Shown here piece by piece: positions 8,993-16,426 of a stretch of DNA of 30,892 nt. The notes under the pieces are model-generated. The model saw nothing but the letters and a program-made list of their open reading frames with translations, had not been told where the DNA came from and did no database searches. The stretch comes from UBA7985 sp002690455 (GTDB lineage: Bacteria; Pseudomonadota; Alphaproteobacteria; UBA7985), in contig CBFIIW010000021.1 of the NCBI GenBank assembly GCA_965662775.1, positions 1 to 30,892 of the forward strand. Reading direction: 5' to 3'. Position numbers and translations under genes: made by a program. Position 1 is the stretch's first letter. Every line of letters starts with the position of its first letter.

Positions 8993-9032
8993 AAAAAAAT
9001 AAGGGCGCCTACCACGTGGGGTGGAGGCGCCC
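8993..9032 (-). terminator. Intrinsic terminator/attenuator downstream of aapJ
   Basis: On the minus strand GGGCGCCT (9025-9032) pairs with AGGCGCCC (9003-9010), and is followed by TTATTTTTTTG (complement of about 8992-9002). This is a textbook hairpin plus T-run in the spacer between aapJ and aapQ. It would stop much of the transcription from the binding-protein gene and let a fraction read through into aapQMP, as is common in operons that begin with a binding protein. Confidence 0.85.
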
Positions 9033-9036
9033 CCAG

Positions 9037-9066
9037 GGCTCAAATCCGGCAAGCCGAATTTGAGCC
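9037..9066 (-). repeat. Long stable hairpin just after aapJ stop
   Basis: GGCTCAAAT at 9037-9045 pairs with ATTTGAGCC at 9058-9066. Inside, CGGC and GCCG pair around an AA loop, giving about 13 base pairs with one mismatch. It sits between the aapJ stop and the intrinsic terminator. A second hairpin here could protect the aapJ transcript from 3' exonucleases; that role is inferred. Confidence 0.7.
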
Positions 9067-9091
9067 AAGCAAGTCAGAGGCTACAACGTTC

Positions 9092-10108
9092 TTAGCGGAA
9101 CGGAGGAGCGTAAAGGATACCGCCATCGGTCCACAGAGCGTTCAGACCGCGATCCAGACCAACTGCGGTGTCTGGGCCTACGTTACGCTCGAAGGACTCA
9201 GCGTAGTTACCTACCTGGGAAAGCGCATTCAGGAACGCATCGTCAGCCAGGCCAAGCATTGCGCCGTAGCCGCCTTCAGCACCCAGCAGACGCTTTACGC
9301 CAGCAGGTGCGTCAGCATCAGCAGCCATCGAAGCAGCGTTGTCAGAGGTAATGCCGAGCTCTTCAGCAATGATCATGGCGTTAAGCGTCCAGCGAACAAT
9401 GTCGCCCCATACTTCGTCGCCCTGACGGGTCACTGGGCCCAGTGGCTCCTTGGAGACGATTTCTGGCAGGATCACGTGCGCAGATGGATCAGGGAAGGTA
9501 GTACGGTTAGCAGCCAGACCGGAAGCGTCGGTGGTGTAAACGTCACACAGACCAGCGAGGTAAGCTTCGTTGGTCTCAGCAGCGGTGGTAACAACGTACG
9601 GGGTGTAGGAAATACCGTTGTCAGCGAAGAAGTCTGCGAGGTTCAGCTCGGTGGTCGTACCGGTCTGTACACAGACGGTTGCGCCATCGAGATCAGCAGC
9701 AGAAGAAACGCCCAGAGCGGTTGGGACCATGAAGCCCTGACCGTCGTAGTAGTTCACGCCCTGGAACGACAAGCCGAGATCAACGTCACGGGAGAAGGTC
9801 CAGGTAGTGTTACGGGACAGCAGGTCGTAGTCGCCGGAGTTCAGACGGTTGAAACGCTCGGACGAGTTCACTGGGAAGTACTCAACCATGTCAGCATCGC
9901 CGAAGATGGCAGCAGAAACTGCGCGGCAGACGTCCACGTCCAGACCGGACCAGCTACCGTCGTCAGCCTGCTCAGCAAAACCTGGTACACCGATGTTAAC
10001 GCCACAGTTCAGGGCGCCACGAGCGATGGTGTCGGACAGGGTATCAGCCTGCGCGCCACCGGCAAACGCAACTGCACCAGCAGCTGCAACAAATGCCAAT
10101 TTTTTCAT
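9092..10108 (-). CDS. aapJ: General L-amino-acid ABC transporter periplasmic binding protein AapJ
   Basis: Periplasmic solute-binding protein of 338 residues. ATG 10108 is chosen over the ATG ten codons upstream because GGAGAG lies seven bases before it and it starts directly into a signal peptide, 'MKKLAFVAAAGAVAFAGGAQA', cleaved after AQA. The mature protein has AapJ/BztA features: 'RGALNCGVNIGVPGFA', 'WSGLDVDVCRAVSAAIFG', 'FNRLNSGDYDLLSRNTTWT' and 'VCVQTGTTTELNLADFF'. These belong to the SBP_bac_3 family with its paired cysteines. It captures polar and other L-amino acids and delivers them to AapQ/AapM. It is first in the aapJQMP operon, followed by two hairpins. Its codon choice looks more biased than that of its neighbours, as expected for a highly expressed binding protein. 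Confidence 0.95.
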   Translation of the reverse strand: MKKLAFVAAAGAVAFAGGAQADTLSDTIARGALNCGVNIGVPGFAEQADDGSWSGLDVDVCRAVSAAIFGDADMVEYFPVNSSERFNRLNSGDYDLLSRNTTWTFSRDVDLGLSFQGVNYYDGQGFMVPTALGVSSAADLDGATVCVQTGTTTELNLADFFADNGISYTPYVVTTAAETNEAYLAGLCDVYTTDASGLAANRTTFPDPSAHVILPEIVSKEPLGPVTRQGDEVWGDIVRWTLNAMIIAEELGITSDNAASMAADADAPAGVKRLLGAEGGYGAMLGLADDAFLNALSQVGNYAESFERNVGPDTAVGLDRGLNALWTDGGILYAPPFR

Positions 10109-10854
10109 TTGGATTCTCTCCACATTGGGTTCAGCCAATCAACGGTTCCCTCCCCCCTAGCGGTCAGAAACAAAGCAAGGGCAAGAACCCATAGCAGCGG
10201 TGATCGACTATGAGCGCGAAAGTACCTCTCACTCTTCTCCAAGCAAGTAAGATTTGAGATATTGGAGATTTTTTTGGCTCTTTTATGCCCAAATGGCTGT
10301 GGAAAAGGCGATTTAGACCTGATTTCCTTAACATGAGAACTACAGGGGAGGCGGCCCTGTCGTATAAAGCAGCGCCCCTCGCAGCAAGAGTCTTTTATTG
10401 ACATGCCATGTGCGGATGAAACTGTTTAATGCCAAAGGCTCAGCCCGAATTGTCACAACAGGGCGGGTAGCAGACTCGGGCGACGATGCATTCTCGTCCA
10501 GACGCAGCTAAATCCCTCAGAAGACTCAATATACGCCCTTTGGGCCAAATGAACATTTCTTGAGCAGCAAGGCGCCGCCCGCTGCAAGAACTGCCCCCAA
10601 CCCGCACCACCGACAAGACCGGTACATGAGCGAGAGCAACAGCGACAACCCGAGCCCAAAACCGCACACACAGCCAGCATGCGGTGCCGAATTGCTGCGA
10701 CCTTTAACAGCCTGAAAAGACCTTTGAAGACCTGTGAAGTCATTTGAACAGCTCTGAAGGTGCGGGTCGATAACGAACGCCACGAATTCGACTTGCCCCC
10801 GCCGAGCCGATGGTTGATCAAGTTCAAGTAATGTTAAGGCGTCAGGAGCCAACT
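10109..10854. promoter_or_regulatory. Divergent control region between aapJ and metC
   Basis: This stretch of about 745 bp has no gene I can support. It must hold the aapJ promoter (minus strand) and the metC promoter (plus strand). A perfect TTGACA lies at 10398-10403 on the plus strand, but no good -10 box follows at 16-18 bases, so I do not call a promoter there. The aapJ-proximal part (about 10240-10300) is AT-rich with a run of seven T. Upstream of metC lies a phased TGAA array, listed separately. Small frames at 10440-10852 on the minus strand are rich in Cys and Arg and resemble no protein. Confidence 0.5.
10711..10760 (+). repeat. TGAA direct-repeat array with 10-bp phasing upstream of metC
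   Basis: TGAA occurs at 10713, 10725, 10735, 10745 and 10755, so spacing is 12 then 10, 10 and 10 bases. The flanks are similar (CCTTTGAAGA, CCTGTGAAGT, CATTTGAACA, GCTCTGAAGG). Ten bases is close to one helical turn, so the motifs would lie on one face of the DNA. The array ends about 95 bases before the likely metC start. It could be a multi-site regulator binding array; the regulator is unknown. Confidence 0.5.
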
Positions 10855-12051
10855 TTGAAAGACGTAACCAAACTGGTCAGCGGCCGCCACGGCCATAAGA
10901 TGGAACGCCTCGACGTGCGTACCGTAAACCCACCGATTCACAGAGGTTCAACCTACCTCTACGACAATATGAACCATATGAGCGACGTTCGGGCAAAGGC
11001 ACGCGCGCTGGGCACCCAATCGTATGGGATCAACGCCGGGGATATTGCGATCGACTGGCAGGAAGCTTTTTGTGAACTGGAAAACGGATTTCGTGGTGTA
11101 GCGGTCGGCTCCGGTCTACTAGCCTGCACCGCACCACTGCTGGCTTTGCTCGGGCACGGCGATCACTTGCTGATGATCGATACGGTGTATGGCCCGGTGC
11201 GCACCTTTTGCGACGACTATCTGCCGCGGATCGGGGTGAGCGTTACGTATTACGATCCACTGTGTACACTCGATGAGCTCGACCGCCTGTGCCGCCCAGA
11301 AACTCGCGTGCTTTATCTGGAAACGCCAGGCTCGAACACCTTTGAGATGCAGGACATTCCGGCACTGGCATCCTGGGCAAAGGACAGAGGACTGCGTACG
11401 GTGATCGACAACACCTGGGCAACGGGGCTGTACTTCAAGCCGATAGACCTTGGGGTCGATATCTCCACCCACGCCGCGACCAAATACATGTGCGGCCATG
11501 CTGATGTCATTTCTGGCGCTATTGTCTGTAGCGAGGAAACGGCGCGCGAGGTTGAAGCCATCCGAGACCTTCTCGGCCTGTCGGTCTCGCCCGACGAAGT
11601 GTACATGGGACTGCGTGGCCTTCGCACCATGGCGGTGCGCCTGCCGGTGCACTGGAAAAACGGTTTGGCACTGGCCAACTACCTCAATGGCCTGCCACAA
11701 GTGGCCAATGTCCTCCACCCTGCGCTCGAACAGGATCCTGGCCACGCCATCTGGCAGCGCGATTTCACCGGCGCCTCGGGTCTGTTCTCTGTCGTACTCA
11801 GCCGGGATATAGAGTGGGATCAGCTCGATGCTTTCCTGCGCGCGCTTAAACTTCACGGCCTGGGTTACAGCTGGGGCGGCTTCGAGAGCCTTTGCGTTCT
11901 GCATCGCCCGCAGGCTGAGCGCACAGCCAGCACGTGGCCCCGACCTGGTATCGGCGAAGGCTTTGTCCTGCGCTTTCATGCCGGACTTGAAGACCCCGAT
12001 GACCTGATCGCCGATATCGATCAGGCCTTCCACGCCATGAAGAAAGCCTGA
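10855..12051 (+). CDS. metC: Cystathionine beta-lyase (PLP-dependent)
   Basis: Cys/Met-metabolism PLP enzyme of 398 residues, cleaving cystathionine to homocysteine, pyruvate and ammonia in methionine synthesis. The start of the fold 'TKLVSGRH...VNPPIHRGSTYLYDN', 'YGINAGD', the PLP-phosphate region 'AVGSGLLACTAPLLALL', 'LYLETPGSNTFE', 'VIDNTWATG' and the Schiff-base motif 'HAATKYMCGHADVISGA' (Lys about residue 210) are all present, and length is normal. The start is taken as TTG 10855, because AGGAG lies six bases before it and the product then begins 'MKDVTKLV' as in alphaproteobacterial MetC. ATG 10810 and ATG 10831 are in frame but lack a ribosome site. The related gamma-synthases share the fold, but motif style and length favour beta-lyase. 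hisI follows four bases after the stop. Confidence 0.9.
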   Translation: MKDVTKLVSGRHGHKMERLDVRTVNPPIHRGSTYLYDNMNHMSDVRAKARALGTQSYGINAGDIAIDWQEAFCELENGFRGVAVGSGLLACTAPLLALLGHGDHLLMIDTVYGPVRTFCDDYLPRIGVSVTYYDPLCTLDELDRLCRPETRVLYLETPGSNTFEMQDIPALASWAKDRGLRTVIDNTWATGLYFKPIDLGVDISTHAATKYMCGHADVISGAIVCSEETAREVEAIRDLLGLSVSPDEVYMGLRGLRTMAVRLPVHWKNGLALANYLNGLPQVANVLHPALEQDPGHAIWQRDFTGASGLFSVVLSRDIEWDQLDAFLRALKLHGLGYSWGGFESLCVLHRPQAERTASTWPRPGIGEGFVLRFHAGLEDPDDLIADIDQAFHAMKKA

Positions 12052-12055
12052 CACC

Positions 12056-12412
12056 ATGCAGACAGAACTGCCCCAAGGCCGCATCGATACCGTCATTGCT
12101 GCCGTTCGCTTCAACGCTGACGGTCTGGTTCCGGCCATAGCACAGGACGCTGAAGACGGTCAGGTGCTGATGATGGCCTGGATGAACGCAGACAGCTTGC
12201 GCGAGACGCTCGCCACCGGCCACGCCTGCTACTGGTCACGCAGCCGGAAGGCGTTCTGGCGTAAAGGTGAAACCTCTGGCCATCACCAGCACGTGCTCGA
12301 CCTCGCTATCGACTGTGATGGTGACACTCTGCTGCTATCCGTGCGGCAGGAAGGCGCGGCCTGCCATACCGGGGAGCGGTCTTGTTTCTTCCGCGCAGTG
12401 AACGAACTGTAG
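12056..12412 (+). CDS. hisI: Phosphoribosyl-AMP cyclohydrolase
   Basis: Single-domain HisI of 118 residues, opening the adenine ring of phosphoribosyl-AMP in the third step of histidine synthesis. The family sequence is intact: 'VLMMAWMNADSLRETLATG', 'YWSRSRKAFWRKGETSGHHQ', the metal-binding 'DCDGDTLLL' and the zinc-cysteine segment 'ACHTGERSCFF'. There is no fused HisE (pyrophosphohydrolase) domain, which fits the short alphaproteobacterial form. It starts four bases after metC, so the two are probably cotranscribed although their pathways differ. The other his genes are not in the window. Confidence 0.95.
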   Translation: MQTELPQGRIDTVIAAVRFNADGLVPAIAQDAEDGQVLMMAWMNADSLRETLATGHACYWSRSRKAFWRKGETSGHHQHVLDLAIDCDGDTLLLSVRQEGAACHTGERSCFFRAVNEL

Positions 12413-12501
12413 GGAAGGCGAAGGCCATTGCCTCACCCAAGAACACTGAGCCGCCGAACCCGACGCCGAACACCTAAACTGCCCAGCCGGACCGAGCCAC
12501 A

Positions 12502-13563
12502 ATGATCCTGCCTGCCGAACATCCCAAGCTCAAAGCTCCGAAAATCGGGGTCATCCTGATGAACCTTGGCACCCCCGATGCCCCAGACGCGCCCAGCCTG
12601 AAGCGGTATCTGGCGCAGTTTCTATCCGACCAACGAGTGATCGACTATCCCGCATGGCTCTGGCAACCGCTCCTGCGTGGGATCATCCTCAACACCCGCC
12701 CGCGCAAGTCGGCCGCGCTTTATGCCAAAATCTGGGACTACGAGCGCGGTGACAGCCCACTGCGCCTTATCCTGGGCGATCAAGTCGAAGCGATGCAGGC
12801 CCGGATTGACCCCGACGCAAACCACGTCATCTTTCGCGCTGGCATGCGCTATGGCTCTCCCAGCACCTCCGACGTGCTGCAGGAGCTACAGGACCTCGGT
12901 TGCCAGCAGATTGTTATGGCGGCGATCTACCCGCACTACGCCGGTGCCACCACGGCTACAGGCTATGACGAGGGCTTCGCGTTTCTCCAACGCGCCAACT
13001 GGCAACCGGCCGTGCGCACCATGCCCGCCTACTGCGACCACCCCGCCTATATTCACGCGCTTGCCCGGTCGGTGGAAGGTCATCTCGATGCGCTGGACTG
13101 GGACCCCGACGCCATTATCACGTCCTACCATGGTGTGCCACAACGCTACCTTACGGGCAAAGGCGACCCCTATCACTGCCAGTGCTACAAAACCACGCGG
13201 CTGCTCGGCGAAGCCCTGCCCGCGATCGCTGACAGGCTGCACGTCACGTTTCAATCACGCTTTGGCCCGGAAAAATGGCTCCAGCCCTATACGGACGAGA
13301 CCATTGATGCCCTTGGGGCCGAACGGAAGAAAATCGCCGTGCTCACCCCGGGCTTTTCGGCTGACTGTTTGGAGACCCTCGACGAAATCGGTAACGAAGC
13401 CCGCGAGGATTTCATGGAAGCTGGCGGGACGCATTTCACCTATATCCCTTGCCTGAACACCGAGCCTGCGCATCTGGACATGCTGGAAGGTCTGATCCGG
13501 CGTGAGCTTTCTGGCTGGTTCCCGTTGCAGGACGGATCAGAAATGAGCATATCTGCCAAATGA
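12502..13563 (+). CDS. hemH: Ferrochelatase
   Basis: Ferrochelatase of 353 residues, inserting ferrous iron into protoporphyrin IX in the last step of protoheme synthesis. 'VILMNLGTPDAP' opens the chelatase domain. The catalytic-histidine motif 'SYHGVPQRY' (His about residue 210) is followed by 'GDPYHCQCYKTT', 'FQSRFGPEKWLQPYTD' and the glutamate motif 'PGFSADCLETLDEI'. The second half therefore keeps all active-site elements. The protein is probably soluble or membrane-associated on the cytoplasmic side. It lies 89 bases after hisI, and its stop overlaps the next start in ATGA, so the downstream membrane protein is translationally coupled to it. Confidence 0.96.
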   Translation: MILPAEHPKLKAPKIGVILMNLGTPDAPDAPSLKRYLAQFLSDQRVIDYPAWLWQPLLRGIILNTRPRKSAALYAKIWDYERGDSPLRLILGDQVEAMQARIDPDANHVIFRAGMRYGSPSTSDVLQELQDLGCQQIVMAAIYPHYAGATTATGYDEGFAFLQRANWQPAVRTMPAYCDHPAYIHALARSVEGHLDALDWDPDAIITSYHGVPQRYLTGKGDPYHCQCYKTTRLLGEALPAIADRLHVTFQSRFGPEKWLQPYTDETIDALGAERKKIAVLTPGFSADCLETLDEIGNEAREDFMEAGGTHFTYIPCLNTEPAHLDMLEGLIRRELSGWFPLQDGSEMSISAK

Positions 13564-14279
13564 ACGCTCGCGGCTCACTCCTGACCAAGTATGCGCTGTT
13601 CCTGTTTCGACGGGAACTGAGCATCCTTAGCCAGTTCCTGATGCAGGGGCGGCGGCGGCGCATTTTTATGGGCGCTTACTGGCGCGCCTCTTTCTTTCCG
13701 GGTGTCTTGGGGCTTTACTTTGTGGCCATGCGGCTGGGCGGACTGGGGCCAGGAGCCGCATTAACCGCTATTGCGCTATTCTGCGCTGGCGCGCTGGTGA
13801 CCGAAATCCTGCTCTTCCAACAGAACCGCCTGACCTGGCCGGTCTTTCAGCGGATTATCGACCCTGAGAAATTCTGCCGGGCGGTGCGCGATCATCTCGG
13901 CTACGAGGATTATCCCGCCCGCGATGCCTGGCAACCCGTGGAGGCACAGGCACCCGAACAGATCCGCAATCTGATTCTCAAGAGCCTCCAGCAAACGCGA
14001 CAGAACCCGCCCACATGGCGCAGCTATCTCACACAGGCGCCCGAGGTCAAAGCGGGGGGAGCCATGGTCCTGTTTACCGGGCTGATGCTCATCGGCCCGG
14101 TAGGAACGTCGGTTATTACGGTGCCGGTGCTATCGTTTTTTCTCGGCGTCACGTTGCGCCGGGTGAAGCAGGGGCTAGACAGCGCACTGGTCTGGCCCTT
14201 CGTTGAATCCCTGATCGATTGGACGATGGTCAACGCGCTAGGTGGTGATGGCCGCTACGAACGCGCGGAGTTCAACTAG
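13560..14279 (+). CDS. Membrane protein of unknown function, coupled to hemH
   Basis: Protein of 239 residues with no family I recognise. It begins with a basic, amphipathic lead including 'MQGRRRRIF', then hydrophobic stretches near 40-60 and 65-85. A soluble central region of about 90 residues follows, with 'WPVFQRIIDPEKFCRAVRDHLGYEDYP'. A long hydrophobic stretch near 165-200 is followed by a basic turn 'RRVKQG', so two to four membrane passes are likely. The start overlaps the hemH stop in ATGA, the strongest form of coupling, so a role near heme synthesis or use is possible but only inferred from context. It converges on the porin-like gene at 14345. Codon use looks like that of its neighbours, supporting a real gene. 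Confidence 0.75.
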   Translation: MNARGSLLTKYALFLFRRELSILSQFLMQGRRRRIFMGAYWRASFFPGVLGLYFVAMRLGGLGPGAALTAIALFCAGALVTEILLFQQNRLTWPVFQRIIDPEKFCRAVRDHLGYEDYPARDAWQPVEAQAPEQIRNLILKSLQQTRQNPPTWRSYLTQAPEVKAGGAMVLFTGLMLIGPVGTSVITVPVLSFFLGVTLRRVKQGLDSALVWPFVESLIDWTMVNALGGDGRYERAEFN

Positions 14280-14344
14280 ACCGCCTGTTTCGGGGTTTTG
14301 GGAGCGGCTGGCACTCACAACCCCAGCGCAGTCCCCCACCGCAA

Positions 14345-15514
14345 TCAGAAAGCGATCTTCGCTTGCATGCCGAAGGCTTGGCCATCGCTGAACCGGAAGC
14401 CCCGGTTCAGATCGACCGCAGTGGTGTTGTCCAGTGCCACGTCGATACCGCCGTCGACCTGCCGGAAGAAGGCACCAATGGTGACTTCCTTGGTCGCCTG
14501 ATACTCAGCACCAATGCTGAAGGACGTGGATACCTGGGCCGAAGGTGTGTTGGCTGCCCCAATCCCGGCGTCGAAGTAAGCCGACGACGTGGGCTCCTTG
14601 GTATTGACCGAACACTCTGATTCTATCCCGGCACATCCCCATTCTGCCGTGCTCACGAGCCGGTCGGCGTCGAACGAAAGTGTCAGCGCATTCAATACCG
14701 TGTAAGCCACAGCAACCGAACCAAACTGGCGGCGAACATCCGTTTCATTTCCGGCCGACTGGAGCATGTAACTGGTCAATTCATCCTGCCCCAGCGACAG
14801 ACCGACCGATACGTCGCCAAAGTCGATCCCAGTGGTGACGCCCAGTCCGTAATACTTGCTGGCGTAGGTGTTCATGACCCCGCCGCTAATCGCGTTTCGT
14901 ACCCCATGCAAGGACAGTGAGAAATCATAGCCCCCTAAACCGAGGCTGTAATTCGCCTGTCCTGCGGTGGCCTTTTGCTCAAGGTCGTAAGATACCTCAA
15001 CATCCAGATCGCCGAAGGCAAGATGGTAGCCCACTTCATCGCCGCCAAAGGCACCCGCATAGCTATGATCGAGCAACTGCGACCCCACGCCCGCGCCACC
15101 CACAGCTAAATCGGCTGCATAGGAGAAGTAGTCATCGCGCACCCCACCATCGCGGTAAAAGATATCGCCCAGGCCGGTTTTCAGGCCGATCAGAGCGCGT
15201 TTGAACGTGATAGGTTCACCAATGCCGATCAAACCAAGATCCGCGAGGCCCAGCCATGTCAGCCCGGCGATATCGACCGAGGCCGACATCTGCAGTTCCG
15301 CATCAACATCCCGTGTTGTTCCGAAAAGAGCATCCTTGGCGCCGATAGCCGCTGCGGTCAGGGCAGCGCCTGCCGTATCGAGGGTATTGAAGACGGGGGA
15401 CGCATCATCGTCGTACCAGGACAGCTTCACAAATCCGCCAAGGGTTACGTCAACGTCTGCAACTGCAACGCCCGGTGCGAGCAGAAACGAGGCGGCAAAT
15501 AGCACCTTCCGCAT
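14345..15514 (-). CDS. Gram-negative porin-like outer-membrane beta-barrel protein
   Basis: Outer-membrane protein of 389 residues. It has a signal peptide 'MRKVLFAASFLLAPGVAVA' cleaved before 'DVDVTLGGFVKLSWYDDD'. The body alternates short hydrophobic/aromatic strands with polar loops (for example 'YGLGVTTGIDFGDVSVGLSLG'), and ends in phenylalanine ('MQAKIAF'), the BAM-recognition feature of porins. The opening 'V.LGGFVKL' resembles porins with an N-terminal pore strand and a long inward loop. Two cysteines near 295-303 sit in a probable extracellular loop. GGAG eight bases before the ATG supports the start. Substrate specificity cannot be told. The gene stands alone, with an AT-rich leader upstream. 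Confidence 0.85.
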   Translation of the reverse strand: MRKVLFAASFLLAPGVAVADVDVTLGGFVKLSWYDDDASPVFNTLDTAGAALTAAAIGAKDALFGTTRDVDAELQMSASVDIAGLTWLGLADLGLIGIGEPITFKRALIGLKTGLGDIFYRDGGVRDDYFSYAADLAVGGAGVGSQLLDHSYAGAFGGDEVGYHLAFGDLDVEVSYDLEQKATAGQANYSLGLGGYDFSLSLHGVRNAISGGVMNTYASKYYGLGVTTGIDFGDVSVGLSLGQDELTSYMLQSAGNETDVRRQFGSVAVAYTVLNALTLSFDADRLVSTAEWGCAGIESECSVNTKEPTSSAYFDAGIGAANTPSAQVSTSFSIGAEYQATKEVTIGAFFRQVDGGIDVALDNTTAVDLNRGFRFSDGQAFGMQAKIAF

Positions 15515-15847
15515 CTTGAAAACTCCGAGAATGAAATAAGACTGATAAAATAAAATAGAGTCGAAATCGCGTGTTTCTTATGAGACGCGCAGGCACGAAG
15601 CAAGCACATTCAACCTTTGCTCCCCAAGTTTAATGATTCTAGGGTGTATTGTGCTATTTAAGGTACAAAATGCTGAAAATAAGGCAGAAAATTTCGATTC
15701 GAAAACGAATCGGATGCGATCCTATCCAAAGTCAGCGGTCGCTTTACCACACAGACCGCATCGGTCTGATCCATGAGATTATCCGCCCGGTCATTAATCA
15801 GTCAGAGCAAATGAGCCCTCTAACGACCCTCGTTTTTGGACAGCTGG
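15515..15847. other. AT-rich gap upstream of porin gene, downstream of secreted paralogue
   Basis: This 333-bp region separates the porin start from the stop of the 190-residue gene. It is much richer in A and T than its surroundings around 15535-15720. It holds the probable porin promoter and 5' leader. I see no gene here. Confidence 0.5.
15575..15603 (-). promoter_or_regulatory. Candidate sigma70-like promoter for the porin gene
   Basis: On the minus strand TTGCTT (15598-15603) and TAAGAA (15575-15580) are separated by 17 bases, about 60 bases upstream of the porin ATG. The match is moderate, but spacing and position fit a housekeeping promoter. It was chosen by eye, so the call is tentative. 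Confidence 0.35.
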
Positions 15848-16420
15848 TCAGATCGCATCACCCTCCTCGGGGCGATCTTGCAATGCGCGGCTGTCGCCAG
15901 GTTCCCACCAAAACGCCAGTGGTCCGTCGTACCAGCCCGGCACTTGCGCATAGAGGTTTTCACGCTCAGTCGTCCAGATGGTCTTGCAGTGGGTACCACC
16001 GGGGTAAGACCAGCAGATTTCATCGGTCTTGATCTGCCACAGCCCGGCGTTAGCCGACGCGCTCCGCGACCAGCCATTGAGCGTCTGACCATTGGCGAAG
16101 TGAAATTCTAGCTCCTCCCCGTCCGGGTGAAGGAAGACCAGCGTATTGTCTGATACCAGTTCCCGGATCTCGTCCCCGGATAGAGGGCGCAGCAGCGCAT
16201 AGCGCTGACCATCGACCTCGACGGATAGCTGGGGGTCGGATGCGCCATCCTGTCCCGCAGCCAGCGCTCGCGTCGCACCCAGTGTGAACGTCAGTCCACC
16301 GTTAATGAAGAAGAGAGCAAACACCAGGGAAAGGATGCGGGCAGTGTCTGGAATCCGGCGACCGGCCGATACAGGCGTGGCAAAGAAGTGTGGGGGGTGG
16401 CGTAACAGGGTCTGAAGCAT
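15848..16420 (-). CDS. Secreted protein of unknown function, paralogue of the upstream gene
   Basis: Protein of 190 residues with no family I recognise. A long basic lead is followed by a hydrophobic segment near 28-52 ending 'ATRALAAGQ', a probable signal peptide with cleavage after ALA. The mature domain has 'VDGQRYALLRPLSGDEIREL', 'TLVFLHPDGEELEFHFANG', 'GLWQIKTDEICWSYPGG' and 'CKTIWTTERENLYA'. These line up with the neighbouring gene at 16427-17074, so the two are tandem paralogues. Two cysteines, ten residues apart inclusive, lie in the conserved core and could form a disulphide in the periplasm. It begins six bases after the upstream paralogue stops, so the two form one operon. Confidence 0.8.
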   Translation of the reverse strand: MLQTLLRHPPHFFATPVSAGRRIPDTARILSLVFALFFINGGLTFTLGATRALAAGQDGASDPQLSVEVDGQRYALLRPLSGDEIRELVSDNTLVFLHPDGEELEFHFANGQTLNGWSRSASANAGLWQIKTDEICWSYPGGTHCKTIWTTERENLYAQVPGWYDGPLAFWWEPGDSRALQDRPEEGDAI

Positions 16421-16426
16421 GTCAAT

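Noticed and set aside
9476..10213. Plus-strand frame of 245 codons over aapJ
   Set aside because: Antisense to aapJ. Its Val/Gly/Thr-rich character mirrors the biased codon use of aapJ on the other strand.
10398..10430. Perfect TTGACA as part of a plus-strand promoter
   Set aside because: The nearest TTTAAT is 21 bases away and closer boxes are poor, so it is not a convincing promoter.
10440..10852. Small minus-strand frames (75-124 codons) upstream of metC
   Set aside because: Very rich in Cys, Arg and Ser, mutually overlapping in different frames, with no ribosome site or protein family character.
11119..12138. Long minus-strand frame of 339 codons opposite metC
   Set aside because: It lies antisense to a well-supported enzyme gene and has no family motifs; long antisense frames are common in GC-rich coding DNA.
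15649..16032. Plus-strand frame of 127 codons in the AT-rich gap and over the secreted paralogue
   Set aside because: Half lies in AT-rich leader DNA and half antisense to a better gene, with no coherent protein features.
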